Made by a program: the position numbers and the translations under genes
Shown: positions 52,101-64,000 of the stretch, piece by piece
Position numbering within the stretch: position 1 is the stretch's first letter
How the letters are laid out: each line of letters starts with the position of its first letter
NCBI GenBank assembly: GCA_964035775.1
Contig: OZ038313.1
Coordinates: forward strand, 9,759,841-9,823,840
Direction of reading: 5' to 3'
DNA length: 64,000 nt
From: Osedax frankpressi
Taxonomy: Eukaryota > Annelida > Polychaeta > Sabellida > Siboglinidae
The notes under the pieces: model-generated
The model's database searches: none
What the model saw: the letters and a program-made list of their open reading frames with translations, nothing else
Told to the model about the DNA's origin: nothing

Positions 52101-52906
52101 AAAATCAATACCTTTTCACCATCATCGATAGGTTCACTCGTTGGCCTGAAGCTATCCCCATTAAAGATATAAAAAATACATCATGCTGTAAAGCCTTATT
52201 AACATGGATATCACATTTTGGTCTACCGTTGAATATTACATCAGACAGAGGAAGACAATTTATTTCACAATTATGGAATGAATTGGCAAATAACCTTGGA
52301 ATTCATACGAAGAATACTACATCTTTTCACCCACAATGCAACGGCATAATCGAACGGTTTCATCGTCAATTTAAGGCATCACTGAAGGCTAAACTCAACA
52401 ATAGCAACTGGGTCGATGAACTCCCTTTAATCTTATTAGGAATTCGTTCTATTCCTAAAGAAGATCTAGGATGTTCCAGCTCAGAACTAGTATATGGCAC
52501 TACACTTAGACTGCCGGGCCAATTCTTCGAATCAACACCAACATCAACAATAGAAACAGACGTTTTCCTTTCAAGAATAAAAAACAGCATGACAAAAATA
52601 CGAGCAATACCTACATCTTTTCACGGAAACAATAAAGGACATACGATATCGGAAACTTTAAAAAAACCAAATTACGTTTTCATAAGAAACGATGTCCATA
52701 GAACACCACTGCAACGGGTATACGACGGTCCATACAAAGTTTTAAAGGGTACTCCGAAATATTTTACATTATCAAAGAATGGAAGAGATGAAAACATTTC
52801 AATCTACCGATTGAAAGCCGCATTCCTCGCCAATGATTTCAAGATGCCACCAATCGTCCGGAGAGGACGACAACTGAAAACGCGTACAAAACTGGGGGGG
52901 GAGCTA

Positions 52907-53256
52907 TGTAGGGATCTATATCGTTACCTAGATGACATAAGCATACATCACTTATGCATACTTATGTCATCAATCAATCAGTTCCTGTACACTATTTATC
53001 GGACACGATGATATCAGCGTTTGTTATGATATTACATAACTAGCTGATATCATCACACGAATATACTATACATGTCGATACACGTCTTATATCGACACAC
53101 ACACCACATTCATATACACACGCATATATAATGTATATAATAATATAAGACACCACGTATACTATTGAAAAGTTACTGTTATAAACTTTATCTAAATAAA
53201 CTAATGTTATTAAATAATTATCTTATTTACTTAAGTAGAGATAATCCACCTCTACA
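52907..53256 (+). repeat. 3' LTR of the CsRn1-like element
   Basis: 350 bases, nearly identical to the 5' LTR, preceded by a G-rich polypurine run. Confidence 0.92.
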
Positions 53257-53353
53257 ATAGCAATATTATAGTAAATATTATTAATCATTGTTTACAAATG
53301 CTACTACGATATCTAACTATTGTGTTATTTTTACTATCCTATTGCATCGGTAG

Positions 53354-53991
53354 GTATTCACATCCAGTGGATTCAGTGCGATGTCTGTATGAGTTGGTAC
53401 CACTGGGAATGTGTGGGTCTGTCTGCCAAGGATGTGAAGGACACGCATACCTGCTTGACATGTGAACAGAAAAAACAGACTGTCGATAACGACATATCGA
53501 AGACCGCAACCTCCGTCAATATCCGATCTTCCACCGGAAACGACGACGACTCAGATGAGATTATGGAGTCGCCCCTAGCCATGCCCCACTCCACCCCCCT
53601 AGCGACTCCTCTAGCCGCGACTCTCTCACCAGTTCAAGATATATCTACACCTGGTGAGACTCTCGTAACGCAAGAAGTCGAGGAATATGGCGTGGTGGAC
53701 GGTGACGCTCTCTACAATTTGACAACGTCGCATCTCGATGGTTCTGTTGTAGTCGCCTCCTCCGTACAGGCGGATTACGAGGACAGCATCCCCGTTGAAA
53801 TGATTGTCTCCTCCGAACCCCGCATAACCCTCTCCGCTTCGACCAGTCACGACACTACCGCTGCAACTACCGTCGTTGGTGTAGAGGTTCTCGAGTGCCA
53901 CGAAGAGATGATGCCTGAAATCGAAGATGAAGAGCAGCCAATCGTCGCTATGTTAGCCGCTCGACAAGATGAACTTACGCGATTGGTCTAG
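53354..53991 (+). pseudogene. KDM5 exon 36 duplicate (PHD3 and C-terminal tail), open
   Basis: Matches 37289-37938 with the acceptor CATCGGTAG, an open frame and the same stop. All PHD3 cysteines and the histidine in WYHWECVG are kept. It differs by a 12-base in-frame deletion (four residues of the STPHSTPL stretch) and roughly a dozen substitutions, several of them amino-acid changing. It could serve as an alternative last exon or be a relic. Exons 1-33 are not repeated in this window, so this is not a second gene. Confidence 0.8.
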
Positions 53992-55595
53992 ATCTACTGT
54001 TTTATGTGAGTATTTCTGAAATTGAGTTTATTAAATATAGTTAATAATTATGTATATAAACTGCTCATTTTCTTACTCAATAAAATTATATATTGACTTG
54101 TTAATCATTTTTTACAGTTGAAATGAATGATTCTCAATATGAAATATTTTTTGTTATTATATAAGCTTTATACTAATAAATATCTACTTATATATTTTCT
54201 ATTATTTAATTCTATATCAAATTATTTAACAGTTTTACAGTTCATTTAACAATGCATAATAATTAAATGGATTAAATCGAAAATTAATCTTTTAAATATG
54301 TGCTATATATAATTTATATACAATTAACGATAACAATTTATAATTTAAATTATAATAAATTTATCGATATTAGATACATCTAATAATTTAAAAAATATCT
54401 AATTTTGTTGTAATATAAAATTGTTTTTATTATTTATTTAAGAATTTAATCTCTTGTAATAGAATAATTGTCAGTGATTTTCTCTTTATTAATTTAGTTA
54501 TATTCTTTGCTTCCATTATTCCATTAATTAAGAGATAATTAATTTTTAGATAATTAATTGTTGTGCTGATTCACTAATATTCTCCGTATTTTATCAATTT
54601 AATTAAATTAATTGAATATCAATTTTTTATATATTTTTTTGATAAAAATATTAATTAAATATAAATTAATTACTTATTATAATTTGATTTCATAATACAT
54701 TTCTCTTTCATCATCTTAAGTATTTCTCATACTAATTTCCATATTCATTGTTCTATATTCCACATATTGTAGTACCCTAATTCAAGAAGAAATTATGAAA
54801 AAAATAATATAAAGTGTATAGATAATTATTTAATAATTATGGATGAATATATTTTCCATTTTGAGTGGTAACAGATGAATATATTTTCTATCAAAAAATA
54901 TTTAAAATTTATATTAAATTAAATTAATGATATTTATATGATAAGGATTATCAATATTAGGGAATCAGCACAAAATGATAATGGAGGAAAAAAGTAGAAT
55001 AAAATGTATGAATAGAAAATCATTGAAAATCGTTTTAATACAAGAGTATATAAAATTCTTTAAATATATAGATGTATTAAATATTGATGAATTTATTATT
55101 GTTTAATATCTCTTATATTCCTTATTTTATAATTGTCCAATTCATCTTTATTTCATCTTTTTCTTAATTTATTCTTCTCTATTGTATTCATTTTTTTATA
55201 CTTTTCCATTTATCTTTATATTAATTATTTCATCTTTTTAAAATTTTCATATAAGCCAAAATAAATGCAATATAAGTACAATGACCTGTAATAATATGAA
55301 AATTGAATACTTAGTTAACTTGTTTCTAATTTTGAATAATAATAATAATACATTATTAAGAGAATAAGAAATTGAAATATTTAAATGAAGATTTGGGTTT
55401 AAAGCATGAGAAAGAATATATTTGATCAAAATGTAAATATAATTTGTAATCGACATCCAGGGATCCATACATAGTTTCCATATCTAGTAAAGTGATAGTT
55501 TTATGTACTTGATATCAAATGAAGAGTTTTGTGAGATTACCGAATGTACTGGAATTAATCAGGATTGTACTGCGTTTCGTAACTAAAGTTATAAA

Positions 55596-55660
<65 letters not shown>

Positions 55661-56647
55661 GCATACAAATAGTAAATAGAATATATATATATACATATAT
55701 ATGTATGTATATATTATATATGTATGTATTAACATGTAAATTCATTTAAATATATATATTAGTATAATCTTTATAATATGCATAATATTTAAATAAATGT
55801 AAAATTACTAACTTAATTTTGTTCTTCTGTTACCAATAGATGGCGTTATAGTGCATACAAAAATATGGAAGAGAGTCCATATTGTCTTATCTCTAATATT
55901 TCTTATTTTATACTTTTCTAATCCATTTTTATTTCACCTTTTTCTTAATTTCTTCTTCCCAATTTTTTTCTTTTTTATACTCTTTCATTTCATCTTTGCA
56001 TGCAACTTTTTTACAGCACCTTTTTCTTAATTTCTTCTAATTTTAATTATTTTTTAATCACATTCATCATATTCACTTAACATCTCAAGTATCATCAAAT
56101 CCTACTTTCTCGTTTCTATTATATATTTCACTATCCACTTTCTTCTACAATAACTAATCTCTCCAAAACGATACATATTTAACATAGACGCATTATATAT
56201 AAGACTGACACATTCAAATTAATCTCTACTAATATCGATTTCAAGTTATATTACTGCTACAATTTGTTACACTAATATTCACTTTAGTATGTATCGCATG
56301 CTTCCCCCAATTTTAAATTTCTTAATACACAATCATTATCTTGAATTTATTACGATAGTATGCATACAGTAAATGTATATATTATTAATAATTGTATCCG
56401 ATTCTGCGTTTCTATTAGTATCTACCTATTTATTTATTTAACCCAATAATCCATATTAACAATATATAGTATTCGACTGTTTAGTTTGAATTGGCTTATC
56501 TAAATTCGTAATTTTTAATATAGATAATTCCTCTCCCCCGTACCTACCTCCACATGTACTCTACATATGTCACTACATGTGAACAATCTCCTCGACTATA
56601 ACCTCACCACCACCTCACCACCACCTCACCTAACCCCGCGCATTACC
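53992..56647. other. AT-rich interval in unit B
   Basis: Corresponds to 37939-40475 of unit A, including the poly(A) signal near 54082 and dispersed copy B1 (55356-55930, with a (TA)n run at about 55597-55653). No gene is seen. Confidence 0.75.
55356..55930. repeat. Dispersed segment with (TA)n core, copy B1
   Basis: Unit B counterpart of 39276-39850, with the same landmarks and a different TA run length. Confidence 0.8.
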
Positions 56648-58624
56648 TTACATCGAATACGACTTTGTGAGTCTTATTGACCCGACATCATCGCTCTGCT
56701 CGTTCGGTGAACTTTTCATATTCACGATGAATTCTTCTTCGTGATTAACCGCCACTCTCAACGGATCGGTTTTCTCTACATCCGTCTTCTTAGCCCTCGA
56801 CTTGTTCGCCTTCTTTTCGGCGAAATCGGCAGGTGATCCCGCGTAAACGTCGAACGGTTGAATGATAATGCCGGGGATTTCCTGACTATCTTCACGGACG
56901 GAGCAATTGTTAATGACGCGCGAGCTGCTCATCGGTCGTTCGGAATCCTTGATTTCATCAACTATTCGTCGTTTCTTATCATCTTCAAGTATCGTAGTTC
57001 GTTCGTCTTTTCCAACTTCCATATAGCTCATAATTCGGGTATACAGAATCATTGGATTGGGTATTACATCTTCTATATAACTAAAAGTCCTACTTAGGTT
57101 CCCAATACCAGAAGATTCCCGTATCGTTCTATCAATAGGATCTTTCATCTGAACGTTTTCGGATTTAGTTTTTTCAGTTGATATGTTGTTTAAAACAACA
57201 GCGTTTTTTGGCTTAGACCGAGAATTAGTGAATTTCCCTGGTATAATATTCAATTTTTCAGATTTGTCAGGTAGCCCTACGATTTGTTCTGGTTCCGAAG
57301 ATATTTTAATGTGTATTTTTGTCTTACCGGCCTTATCCTTCTTATCTAATATTTTTAATTCTTTATTATCTTTAGTTTTGAATAGTGTAACATTTCCGCA
57401 TGCATGTGGGTATTTATTTGAGCAACGTCTGGTTATACTATTTCTTGTTTTAATTGTTTTTTTAAGATTATCGGTCGCAGCTAATCTCACATTAGGTTGA
57501 GGCTTTTTTGGTAATTCAAATTGTAATTTTTTTAAAGCTCCTTTATTTCTTGTTCTAACTTGTCGATTTATTGGAGATCGAGATCTACATATAGGGGAAG
57601 TTTTTCTTTTTTTTGATGTGGAAGATTGTTTTAATGGAGTACTAATTTGTTTTTTAGGTGAGAATGTTCTTTTTCTTGGTGTATTTGATCGATTTATTGG
57701 AGATCTAGATCTAGTTTTAGTTGAAGTTTCCTTTTTTCCGTGTCTAATTGGTCGTTTAGTTGGAATAATATTTTTTATATCTAATGAAACAGCCCATTTT
57801 CTTGCAATAGTCGGTCGTTTTATTGATGAAGTAGGAGTTCGTCTATTAGGAGATATTTTCCTTACCATACATCGTTGTTTTACAGGAGTACACTTTTGTA
57901 TATTTGGTGAAGCTGTCCTTTTTCTAGTTTGTTTTCGTTTTATTGAAGTATTAATGCATTTATTGTCCGAAACATTTATTTTTCTTTGTGTAATTTTTCT
58001 CTTCATTGTATTACTATTATTCTTTGGGGAATATGATCTTTTTATCGGTGTAATTGTCCGTTTTTTTGAAGAATTAAATGGTTTGGGCGAGATTGCCTTT
58101 TTTCTATTATTAATTATTGATTGTTCAGGTAACTTCTTAGGTGTTCTTGTATATGTTCTTTTTTGTGGAGTCATTTTATTTATAGCATTTGGTCGAGATG
58201 CGTTGTTATTTTTAAAATAAGTATCTTGATCCAAATAACTATCTTGATTACAATCCCATAGATTAGATTCTTTTTCGATATATGGTACCTCATTAATTTT
58301 ATTCACGTGGTCAATTTTGTTTGTAGAATTCATTGATGTTGTATTAGTTGTTTTTTTCGAACATTGTCTAGTCCTAGGTGTAGCATTTCTATGAATCTCT
58401 TGGTCGTATGTTTTATTTTTCTTTATATTATTAGTTATTGCTTTAGAAGTATTCCTATGTTTTCTTATTTTATCATTAGTACTAGAACGTTCCCTAAACT
58501 TTGGATGGCTATTATTCTCGACACATCCGTCGTCTATATTTGGACAATCATCAATTTCTCCTATAGGTGTATATCCTGTGATGTATCCCAATAGATTTGC
58601 AGTCAGTATAAGTATACTAGCCAT
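56648..58624 (-). CDS. Basic (S/T)P-K/R-repeat protein of unknown function, copy B
   Basis: The same length (658 codons) and reading frame as copy A, with no gaps. I count about eight base differences over 1,977 positions, six of them changing residues (two in the KRND/KINV region, the D-V to E-I pair near the C-terminus, and two single changes). Flanking non-coding DNA looks more diverged than this, which would fit selective constraint or gene conversion. Domain layout is as in copy A. Function is unknown. Confidence 0.75.
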   Translation of the reverse strand: MASILILTANLLGYITGYTPIGEIDDCPNIDDGCVENNSHPKFRERSSTNDKIRKHRNTSKAITNNIKKNKTYDQEIHRNATPRTRQCSKKTTNTTSMNSTNKIDHVNKINEVPYIEKESNLWDCNQDSYLDQDTYFKNNNASRPNAINKMTPQKRTYTRTPKKLPEQSIINNRKKAISPKPFNSSKKRTITPIKRSYSPKNNSNTMKRKITQRKINVSDNKCINTSIKRKQTRKRTASPNIQKCTPVKQRCMVRKISPNRRTPTSSIKRPTIARKWAVSLDIKNIIPTKRPIRHGKKETSTKTRSRSPINRSNTPRKRTFSPKKQISTPLKQSSTSKKRKTSPICRSRSPINRQVRTRNKGALKKLQFELPKKPQPNVRLAATDNLKKTIKTRNSITRRCSNKYPHACGNVTLFKTKDNKELKILDKKDKAGKTKIHIKISSEPEQIVGLPDKSEKLNIIPGKFTNSRSKPKNAVVLNNISTEKTKSENVQMKDPIDRTIRESSGIGNLSRTFSYIEDVIPNPMILYTRIMSYMEVGKDERTTILEDDKKRRIVDEIKDSERPMSSSRVINNCSVREDSQEIPGIIIQPFDVYAGSPADFAEKKANKSRAKKTDVEKTDPLRVAVNHEEEFIVNMKSSPNEQSDDVGSIRLTKSYSM

Positions 58625-59062
58625 AATTAAGTAGAATCTTTTTTATAGCGTTTTCAAAATATATTTAATTTTACAAATGAATTTTATAAAAATTTTAATA
58701 ATATTTCGAATTTGTAAATTGGGCAAATCAAATTAAATGATAATTAATATTTTAATTAAAAATTAAACAATTTAACAAAATGTTTATCAATTATAATTAT
58801 TTTTGTTATAAATATATATTACTAGATTATATAGATACAATATTCCATGCCCGGTATTCGATTTTATATGTTATGTTATGTAATTTAAATTTATATCTTA
58901 TTATATATTATATATCTTATTATATATAATATTATTATACATATCTTAATGTTCATGTTTTTTCATATGTTATTGTATAAAATCTAGCTTACTTGGACTC
59001 GGCAATGCCTGGTAATCGATGTAATTTTAGAGTTTTTTTTTTAATATTTCTCTTTAGTATAT

Positions 59063-59181
59063 ACCCAAATCCAAACCCAAAACCAAGCCCAACCCCAAAA
59101 CCAAATCACAAACCAAACCAAAAACCAAATCACAAACCAAACCTAAAACCAAACCATAAACCAAACCCAAAACCAAACCCT
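59063..59181 (+). repeat. 24-bp CCAAACCCAAAACC minisatellite, copy B
   Basis: Same array as 42891-43033 with one fewer unit and several unit variants. Confidence 0.75.
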
Positions 59182-59707
59182 ATTATTATAAACTATGGTT
59201 TGAAAGATAGATACATAGCAATTTATACTAAACATACTATTTCAAATAGTATTTCATATTAAAATTTATACTAGTATTTCATACAGGGAAGTTCAAATTA
59301 ATAAAAGAGGGATTTAAAATTAGATTGATATGCAGATTTATTAGAAATAAATATATTCTATCTTGACCCAAGATTCTTGAGTAATCTATAAGATAAGCTA
59401 TCTAATTTTGCATGAATAAGAATATATTAATTTGATTTGAATATATAAAAATATACTTTTAGGATATTAATATTAAAATTCTTCATTACATATTAATTAA
59501 TATCTTATATATTATTTTATAATCCAAAAACAATGATTATGATATTTTTTAAATAAAATATAATTAAAAATAATTGATATAAAATATACAAATTAAAATA
59601 TATTTTATTATAGCAAAATATAAATGAATATCAATTGAATGGTTTGTATCACTTTTACCGTACTGAGTGGATAAATACTCAGACTAGATAATCAACTGCT
59701 AATACCA

Positions 59708-60600
59708 ATCTTCCTCAGCATTACATTCTCCGCTTGATTCTGATATTGAGAAAACATCGAATAGAATTGACTATGCGAAAAGGAAATCAGAAATGTTGTA
59801 AAATATTCCTATAATTAGTAAGTTATAATAAATAATAATTAATTAAATACAATTTTATCTATTTTATTTTTCTTTATATGAAAGTATTCCGAATATATTA
59901 ATATAATAATTATATAAAGTACTTAGAAATATTATTTCACTTTGGATATCATTATTTTTAGATAATATTGACTTTATTTCAAGTAATTGTTATTATGTAT
60001 ATCTCTTAATATTAATAATAGTCATTATTACTGAAATTATTATAATATGAGCAACTGTATATTGGGAAAAAGGCAGGCTATTTATATGTATATATATATA
60101 TTTATATTATATATAATTATATTATTATTTATAGATTACATATGATAGTGGTAATTAATAGTGGTAACCAAAATTCTCATAATTTAAATATTACCTACCT
60201 TTAGAACCTCTTGATAATGAGTATTTGATAAATCATCTGGATCAGTATCGTAAATCATAGCTGTTATCTCTTCTATAGGTTTGATATTAGTTGATAATAT
60301 TTACTATACAATTTGTATCAATATAGAGTGATTACAATCTTCAGATGTAATAACCAGGAGTATATTGTTTAATCTAAATATCACTCAACATTATACAGCT
60401 AATAAAACAATTAATATATATTATTATATCATATACATTAATGCTTAAGTCACTATTACATTAGTATGATATGTAATATTAAAACATTACAGAACCTAGT
60501 CCAGAGGATACTGAGAAATTGTTTGTGTCAATATCATTCTGGAACTCGTTATCGGAATCTGTATCTTAAGCATCACCAATCTGACATATAAAATGTAGGT
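59708..60600 (-). pseudogene. Unit B counterpart of the candidate minus-strand exons
   Basis: Corresponds to 43559-44451. The outer exon (DAYDTDSD region) has a TAT to TAA change at the tyrosine codon, and the other two segments stay open. If the exons are real, this copy is probably broken at the first of them. Confidence 0.3.
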
Positions 60601-61726
60601 TATGTCAAAAGAATAACATTTTTTTTATTTATAATGTATTATTTTATAATTTAATATCTAATTAAATTTGCTATATTAAATATTAATACAAATTTTAAAG
60701 ACATGTATTTAAACAAATTTACGAATTAAAAATATATACAGGTCGATACTATGTACCAAAAGTATTATTTTGTTATATTTTATTTAACTCTATCTAAATC
60801 TCCAATATTTCAAAATAATTTATGAATAATCTATAATAAAAATATCTTGCAACTAAAAAAATAATATACTAAATGTATAGGACAACCTAATGTATATAAA
60901 TTTATATAAATTTATATATTATATAAATTTATTTTATAAAATTTATTTACAAATAATATTTATTTACTACAATTTTGTTTAATATATTTACATATTTTGC
61001 TATATCATTTTAATATATTTATAAATTTGTCTATGTAATTGCAAATATTATCTTCTTTAATATTAATTGACGACTATTAAATTATGGAAAATGTTTAGGA
61101 TACTATTCTGTTTCAGCCTTTCATTCTGCAATTATTTGTTTTAACTTTGGAAAAAGTGAAGGTTAATGATTATCATTACTTTACTAATTTAATTAGAATA
61201 ATCAATAGCAAAAGAATAAACAAATATGTTTATTTTTCCCAAAACAAAAATACTACTAGAACTTATTATCTTCATTGAGAATATTAATTATTTGTTTATT
61301 TATATTATTAATTAGTTTATTGTTTTATTCAAAATCATGTTTTGATATACATGTTTATCTATACATTATCTTTTTAATTATTAATATGATTTAAAACAAA
61401 TATAAATATATATTATATATATATTATAAATACTCTGTTTTGTTAAACAAATATTTTAATATTTGTTTATATTTTATTATTAATTATTTAATTTGTATAT
61501 TTAATTTTGATTGTTATCAAATAATTTTGAAATTATATCTTTTTGTTATATCTTTATTATAAATATATTACTAAATACATATAATAGATAGAATATTATT
61601 GATATATGCTAGATCATTTTATTTTTGTAATACAAAAACATGTACATCTATTAAGAAGTTGCCTGAATCTGAAAAAAGACGATTATGATGGTTTATCAAT
61701 GCAGGTTAAGTACAATTAAAATCGCC

Positions 61727-61824
61727 ATTGATGAAAGTTATAATAGAGGATTGCTTTGGTTTCGGATAAATATATATATATTCATCCGAAACCACAACAA
61801 TCCTCTATTATAACTTTCATCAAT
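61727..61824. repeat. Long inverted repeat (hairpin), copy B
   Basis: 98-base near-perfect palindrome with 49-base arms, from ATTGATGAAAGTTATAATAG to its complement. It is the simpler form of the unit A hairpin. Confidence 0.92.
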
Positions 61825-61884
61825 CAAGATTTTATACAATATATCCAAATATAGACAACGGATATGTCGAATATAATATTTATT

Positions 61885-62400
61885 CAAAGTCCAGTGAACG
61901 TTCAAATAAGAATTACAAAATAAGAAAACAGGAATACTTCCAAAACAGTAATGCAAATATAACGAAAAATAAAATAAACGATCAAGAGATTAATAGAGAT
62001 ACTATACATTGAAGTAAATAATGTTCGAAAAAAAATAAAGAATACATCATCAATGAATTCGTCAAAAAAAAACTGACCACCCCACTAGCGACCTGCATTA
62101 TTATCCGAAACAATTCTTTTTCTTTATGTAATGTTTCTCTTTATTGTATTAATATTCTTCTTCTTATGGGAATATGATCTTTTTATAAAAGTTATTTTAT
62201 TTATAGCAGTTGGTCGAGGTATTATTTTTAAAATAAGTTGAACTATCCTGTTTACAATCCCATATATGAGAATCTTTTTCGATATTTGGTACTACATTTC
62301 TTTGATACATGTGGTCAGTTTTTTATTGATGAATTTATGCTGCATTTTTTATATTTTGAAACTTAAACTGCATTGATAAACCAGCATATCCGATTTCCCT
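61885..62400. pseudogene. Degraded fragments of the basic-repeat gene (unit B)
   Basis: Counterpart of 45895-46390 with the same head-to-head arrangement and stops. Confidence 0.65.
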
Positions 62401-62435
62401 TTTTATCAAATCCTTATAGAACAAAAATGTTAAAT

Positions 62436-62664
62436 TAAGAGAATGAGAAATTAAATATTTAAATGAAGATTAAAGAACGAGAAAGAATATATTTGATCAA
62501 AATGTAAATATAATTTGTAATCGGCATCCAGGGATCCGTGCCTAGTTTCCATGTCTAGTAAAGTGATAGTTTTATGTACTTAGTACCAAATGAAGTGTTT
62601 TGTGAGATTACCGAATGTACTGGAATTAATCAGGATTTTTTTACTGCATTTCGTAAATAAGGTT

Positions 62665-62713
<49 letters not shown>

Positions 62714-62888
62714 ATATGTATGTATTAACATGTAAATTCATTTAAATATATATATAATTACTATATAATATAATATAAAATAGTTTTTATAATATTTATA
62801 ATATTTAAATAAATGTAAAATTACTAACTTAATTTTGTTCTTCTGTTGTATATTTAATTAATTATACAAACTTATATGTTTACATCAC
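62436..62888. repeat. Dispersed segment with (TA)n core, copy B2 (cut short)
   Basis: Counterpart of 46440-47100. It ends at TACATCACC where the inverted junction segment begins. Confidence 0.8.
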
Positions 62889-63197
62889 CGAGTGGCTTAA
62901 TTAATAGGATTTGATGATACTTGAGATATTAAGTGAATGTGATGGATGTGATATTCGGGGAAGAAGCTCATATAACCCGAAGTGAATATTAATAGAGAAT
63001 ATCACAGAACAATCTGGGGAGTAGATATATTTATTTATATAAGGAATTCTGTTTATGTAGTTTAAGTATAAAAAATAAAAATACGGCATTAATTCATCGA
63101 TAAAAACTGAACACATGTATTAAAGAAATAAAGTATAAGATATCGAAAATGAAAAAGATTCTCAGATATGGGATTGTAATAGGATAGTTCTACTTAT
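62889..63197 (-). repeat. Inverted copy of the unit junction
   Basis: This is the reverse complement of the tail of unit A plus the first bases of the next unit. CCGAGTGGCTTAATTAATAG is the inverted AATT|AAGCCACTCGG junction, and the rest mirrors about 47545-48060. It replaces about 100 bases present in unit A. With the direct copy at 63640-63941 it forms a large imperfect inverted repeat with about 440 bases between. Confidence 0.85.
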
Positions 63198-63389
63198 ATT
63201 TAAATTAACCTTTTTCTTAATTCCTTCTTCCCTATTGTATTCTTTTTTATACTCTTTCATTTCATTCCTATAGCATCTTTTTTCTTAATTTCTTCCAATT
63301 ATAATTATTATTTTATACTTTTCCAATTCATCTTATATCACCTAATTTATATGCAATGTAAGTTACATTGACCTGAATTATTATCATAA

Positions 63390-63690
63390 ACTATTCTTTT
63401 ACGTTATGTAATTTTTCACTTTATTGTATTACTAATTTTCTTCTTAGAGGAATATAATCTTTTTATAGAAGTAAATGTTAGTTTTAGTGAATAACTAAAT
63501 GGTTTGGTTGAAATTACCTTTTTTCCATTAATAATTGTTCGTGTTTAATATGTAGTCAATTTATTATGTGTATATGTTCTTTTTTGAGGATTTATTTTAT
63601 TTATAGGAGTTGGTCGAGTTGCAGTGTTATTTTTATATAAGTAGAACTATCCTATTACAATCCCATATCTGAGAATCTTTTTCATTTTCG
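63390..63690 (-). pseudogene. Second degraded fragment of the basic-repeat gene (unit B)
   Basis: Counterpart of 47290-47570, with stops and indels. Confidence 0.6.
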
Positions 63691-63930
63691 ATATATTATA
63701 CTTTATTTCTTTAATACATGTGTTAAGTTTTTATTGATGAATTTATTCGGTATTTTTATTTTTTATACTTAAACTACATAAACCAGCATATCCAATTTCC
63801 ACTATTATCGAATTCCTTATATAAATAAATATATCTACTCCCTAGATTGTTCTATGATATTATCTATTAATATTCATTTTCGATATCTTATACTTTATTT
63901 CTTTAATACATCATCAAATCCTATTAATTA

Positions 63931-64000
63931 AGCCACTCGGTTCTGAATTCAATTCTACGAAGGAGCGTAAAAAGTACAAACTGAAGTCTTTGGTCAACAA
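63931..64000 (+). pseudogene. Start of unit C: third copy of the KDM5 exon 34 part
   Basis: AGCCACTCGGTTCTGAATTC and the following bases match exon 34 and share the variant bases of the unit B copy (AATTCTACG instead of AATCCTATG). The duplication therefore has at least three units and continues past the window. Confidence 0.88.

Larger units (their letters stand above)
48792..53256 (+). mobile_element. CsRn1-like Ty3/gypsy LTR retrotransposon (fossil, recent)
   Basis: A full-span element with two LTRs (48792-49134 and 52907-53256) bounded by TGTAGG...CTACA. The primer-binding site TTGGTGACGCGGACGTGG at 49135 resembles the tRNA-Trp type of the CsRn1 clade. A purine run (52894-52903) precedes the 3' LTR. 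Parts in order: gag (about 49.2-49.9 kb, Gln-rich start) with a CsRn1-type CHCC motif (CFFHKRFGNKAIKCIQPC), protease (about 50.0-50.3), reverse transcriptase with VYLDDILM (about 50.4-51.1), RNase H (about 51.3-51.6), and integrase with zinc domain and GPY/F module YDGPYKVL (about 51.7-52.9). It looks broken, with about four to six interruptions. The LTRs differ by about one substitution and two small indels, so insertion is recent. Flanking ATAT/ATAG suggests a 4-base target duplication; the empty site is 37207-37210 in unit A. Confidence 0.92.
48052..63930. repeat. Segmental duplication, unit B (~15.9 kb)
   Basis: Head-to-tail repeat of unit A. It is longer because of an LTR element (48792-53256) and shorter where it lacks the TTAA element. 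Non-coding parts differ from unit A at roughly one base per hundred, with scattered small indels (by eye). Its right end carries an inverted copy of the unit junction. Confidence 0.93.

Noticed and set aside
48052-53991. A second complete KDM5 gene in unit B
   Set aside because: Only the end of exon 34 and exons 35-36 are copied; no JmjN, ARID or JmjC sequence is present.

Overview
This is AT-rich metazoan nuclear DNA. The evidence is an intron-rich histone demethylase gene, a UPF3 gene, a CLCC1-like gene, long (TA)n tracts, large minisatellites and a CsRn1-type Ty3/gypsy element whose primer site matches tRNA-Trp. I cannot name the phylum. Coding stretches stand out as islands of higher GC.

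Layout. 1-5113: microsatellite and AT-rich sequence with a 200-base assembly gap, one candidate terminal exon and one short minus-strand reading frame. 5114-6292: UPF3, a nonsense-mediated decay factor, in a single GC-rich coding exon. 7245-8826: the 3' part of a CLCC1-like ER membrane protein gene on the minus strand. It is divergent from the next gene. 10080-37938: a complete KDM5/Lid/JARID1 H3K4 demethylase gene that I could thread through 36 in-phase exons (about 1,860 residues: JmjN, ARID, PHD1, JmjC, C5HC2 zinc finger, PLU-1 region, PHD2, PHD3). At least seven of its introns hold unrelated tandem arrays that abut splice sites, including a minisatellite of about 4.3 kb.

35402-64000: a tandem segmental duplication. 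Each unit begins inside KDM5 exon 34 and carries the last KDM5 exons (with PHD3), an unrecognised basic (S/T)P-repeat protein gene on the minus strand, and degraded fragments of that gene. Unit A is about 12.6 kb. Unit B (48052-63930) contains a young CsRn1-like LTR element at 48792-53256. A third unit starts at 63931 and runs off the window. Unit A has a TTAA-bounded insertion that unit B lacks. Unit B has an inverted junction segment. Together these give an order of events.

The basic (S/T)P-repeat protein (658 residues, two nearly identical open copies) is the least explained gene. The apparent anchoring of repeat arrays at KDM5 splice sites is the least explained structural pattern. The KDM5, UPF3 and CLCC1 calls rest on recalled family sequences; nothing was searched. 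Exon boundaries are by eye.
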